Shown here: piece by piece, positions 63,931 to 64,000 of the stretch
Layout of the letters: every line of letters starts with the position of its first letter
How positions within the stretch are numbered: position 1 is the stretch's first letter
NCBI GenBank assembly: GCA_934167965.1
Contig: CAKPMJ010000001.1
Location: forward strand, 231,954-295,953
Reading direction: 5' to 3'
From: an uncultured Clostridia bacterium
GTDB taxonomy: Bacteria; Bacillota; Clostridia; TANB77; CAG-508
Length of the DNA stretch: 64,000 bases
Translations under genes and position numbers: made by a program
Notes under the pieces: model-generated
The model's database searches: none
What the model was told of the DNA's origin: nothing
Seen by the model: the letters and a program-made list of their open reading frames with translations, nothing else

Positions 63931-64000
63931 CACCATTTACTTCTTTTCCTATTAATAATACTAAAATTAGTAATGCTATTGATATAAAATACCCTAGTCT

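Overview
This 64 kb window is AT-rich, gene-dense DNA from an endospore-forming member of the Clostridia, probably an uncultured anaerobe. The evidence is the cotJABC, spoIIIA, spoVS and spoIIQ-like sporulation genes, the hrcA/grpE/dnaK/dnaJ set with a CIRCE element, a dlt operon, a SAM-I riboswitch before metK, and consistent AGGAGG-type ribosome binding sites. Most genes lie on the minus strand. I saw no rRNA, tRNA, CRISPR array, prophage or complete insertion sequence.

Layout: partial murC (1-1206); an apparently catalytically dead subtilisin-like membrane protein and a cytoplasmic alpha-amylase (1.2-5.0 kb); copper ATPase, copper chaperone and an Mbeg1-like hydrolase (5.1-8.6 kb); tcdA; cotJABC (9.4-10.8 kb); an ECF sigma factor with a beta-propeller anti-sigma-like partner (10.8-13.2 kb); metK with its riboswitch; a Pr6Pr-like membrane protein; spoIIIAB to spoIIIAH without spoIIIAA (15.5-19.7 kb); dnaJ, dnaK, grpE and hrcA (19.8-24.6 kb); an M23 peptidase, scpA, recX and recA; an orphan peptide-binding protein; spoVS, ymdB, a CmpB-like protein and pyrG; the dlt operon in the order A-C-B-D (33.2-37.6 kb); glmS, a DUF2508 gene, serS, a foreign-looking purA and uvrB; a foreign-looking gene between two near-identical terminators (45.2-46.2 kb); a hendecad-repeat surface protein and a PrsA-like foldase; a cysS / FAD oxidoreductase / engB / HipA-like operon; mtnN with an alpha/beta hydrolase; a prepilin-like protein preceded by a (GT)12 microsatellite and a 31-bp inverted repeat; spoIIQ-like, DUF4363, DUF421 and holin-like genes; a UAP1-like uridylyltransferase next to a beta-helix acyltransferase-like protein; a membrane protein; and vanW.

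The most striking observation is that three unrelated genes (spoIIIAB, the M23 peptidase at 24.7 kb, and uvrB) are each interrupted by the same one-base event. An extra C creates an in-frame CGG followed by A. Continuing in frame hits a stop within 2-8 codons, while skipping the C and reading the next codon as GGA (Gly) restores the conserved family sequence to its normal end. By eye, CGG occurs in frame nowhere else in the core genes of the window. The only other in-frame CGG codons are in purA (1), the foreign-looking 45.3 kb gene (1) and the Pr6Pr-like gene (2). This pattern suggests programmed +1 frameshifting at a rare or poorly decoded CGG codon. Artefact or gene decay must be excluded, especially for the M23 gene, whose start codon is also irregular.

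How the genes work together: the SpoIIIAB-AH proteins and the SpoIIQ-like protein would form the mother cell-forespore feeding channel, with CotJ and SpoVS acting in coat formation and sporulation control. MurC, GlmS, the UAP1-like enzyme with its beta-helix neighbour, and Dlt serve cell-wall synthesis and decoration. MetK and MtnN belong to SAM metabolism and recycling. HrcA, GrpE, DnaK and DnaJ form the CIRCE-controlled heat-shock module.
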